Source: Sinomonas atrocyanea (GTDB lineage Bacteria > Actinomycetota > Actinomycetes > Actinomycetales > Micrococcaceae). Taken from it: 64,000 nt of DNA. Numbering within the stretch: the stretch's first letter is position 1; each line of letters starts with the position of its first letter. The notes beneath the pieces were generated by a model. That model saw only the letters and a list, made by a program, of their open reading frames with translations. It did not search any database and was not told the DNA's origin. This document shows, one piece after another, positions 63,855-64,000 of this stretch. Made by a program: the position numbers and the translations under genes. The stretch is from assembly GCF_001577305.1 (NCBI RefSeq), contig NZ_CP014518.1, positions 2,852,001 to 2,916,000 on the forward strand, read 5' to 3'.

Positions 63855-64000
63855 TCAGCTCTCGCCGCCGTCCGGCTGGAGCGCGGCCGATTCCGGGCGC
63901 GGGTCGTGGGCGGTGCCCAGCTCGACGCCCTCCTCGGAGATGACCGGCTTGTCGGCGCGGAAGTTGGCGCAGCACCCGGGGCGGCACACGTCGTACCACG
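63855..64000 (-). CDS. C-terminal end of a probable ferrochelatase, 5' part outside window
   Basis: Only the last 48 codons are present. They read WYDVCRPGCCANFRADKPV followed by a polar Glu/Pro/Gly tail. Actinobacterial coproporphyrin ferrochelatases carry C-terminal Cys for a [2Fe-2S] cluster, and a ferrochelatase directly before hemC is common in this group. I therefore favour that assignment. The fragment is too short to be sure; another Cys-rich heme-pathway protein is possible. Confidence 0.5.
   Translation of the reverse strand, partial: WYDVCRPGCCANFRADKPVISEEGVELGTAHDPRPESAALQPDGGES

Overview
The window is 64 kb of very GC-rich DNA with dense, mostly minus-strand genes, many ATGA, GTGA or TGATG overlaps, and many GTG starts. 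Gene content (MtrAB-LpqB, long HPF, UvrD2 with a tetracysteine motif, AdnAB, ETF, UPF0182, DUF2342) points to an actinobacterium. The overall flavour suggests Micrococcaceae (Arthrobacter or Sinomonas-like). That placement is inferred from gene content and not from a search. Several blocks match gene orders I recall from mycobacteria, so most of the window looks like conserved chromosome rather than an island. I see no transposase, integrase, phage gene, CRISPR array or rRNA.

Layout. 1-9.7 kb: secA (cut by the left edge), a YcaQ-like glycosylase, hpf, comF and the mtrA-mtrB-lpqB envelope two-component operon. 9.8-12.1 kb: a CtaG-like membrane protein, a MetE-like protein and chorismate mutase. 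12.3-17.8 kb: a peptide ABC transporter operon (dppA-B-C-DF type) whose dppC carries a one-base frameshift. 18-30 kb: a secreted metallophosphoesterase, mnmA, an FAD reductase, a cysteine desulfurase, a Cys-rich HTH regulator divergent from a small membrane protein, a lipid-kinase-like gene, a J-domain protein, trmL, a PIG-L deacetylase and etfBA. 30-35 kb: an HtrA protease, a TPM-domain protein, a PspA homologue and the initiator tRNA. 35-54 kb: UPF0182, a PDZ-Lon protease, a DUF2342 protein, a YgjP-like metallopeptidase, uvrD2, nudC, a phosphotransferase, adnB, adnA, an alkyltransferase-like protein and a DnaQ-type exonuclease. 54.6-57.2 kb: an amino-acid ABC operon. 57.2-58.5 kb: a divergent Lrp/LysE pair. 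58.5-64 kb: a heme block (hemL, LLM oxidoreductase, hemB, hemD, hemC and the tail of a probable ferrochelatase).

How the genes work together. The cysteine desulfurase probably supplies sulfur to MnmA for tRNA thiolation. The ATL, AdnA, AdnB, NudC and UvrD2 genes form two DNA-repair transcription units separated by a kinase. MtrAB-LpqB, HtrA, TPM and PspA are all envelope-linked. The heme genes cover consecutive steps from glutamate semialdehyde to uroporphyrinogen III.

The most unusual signals are: (i) a 426-bp non-coding element at 21791-22216 built from fifteen contiguous 14-bp units in two inverted arrays around a 216-bp core; (ii) at least fourteen genes with a TAnnnT hexamer placed 6-7 nt before the start codon, the signature of leaderless transcripts; and (iii) the dppC frameshift.
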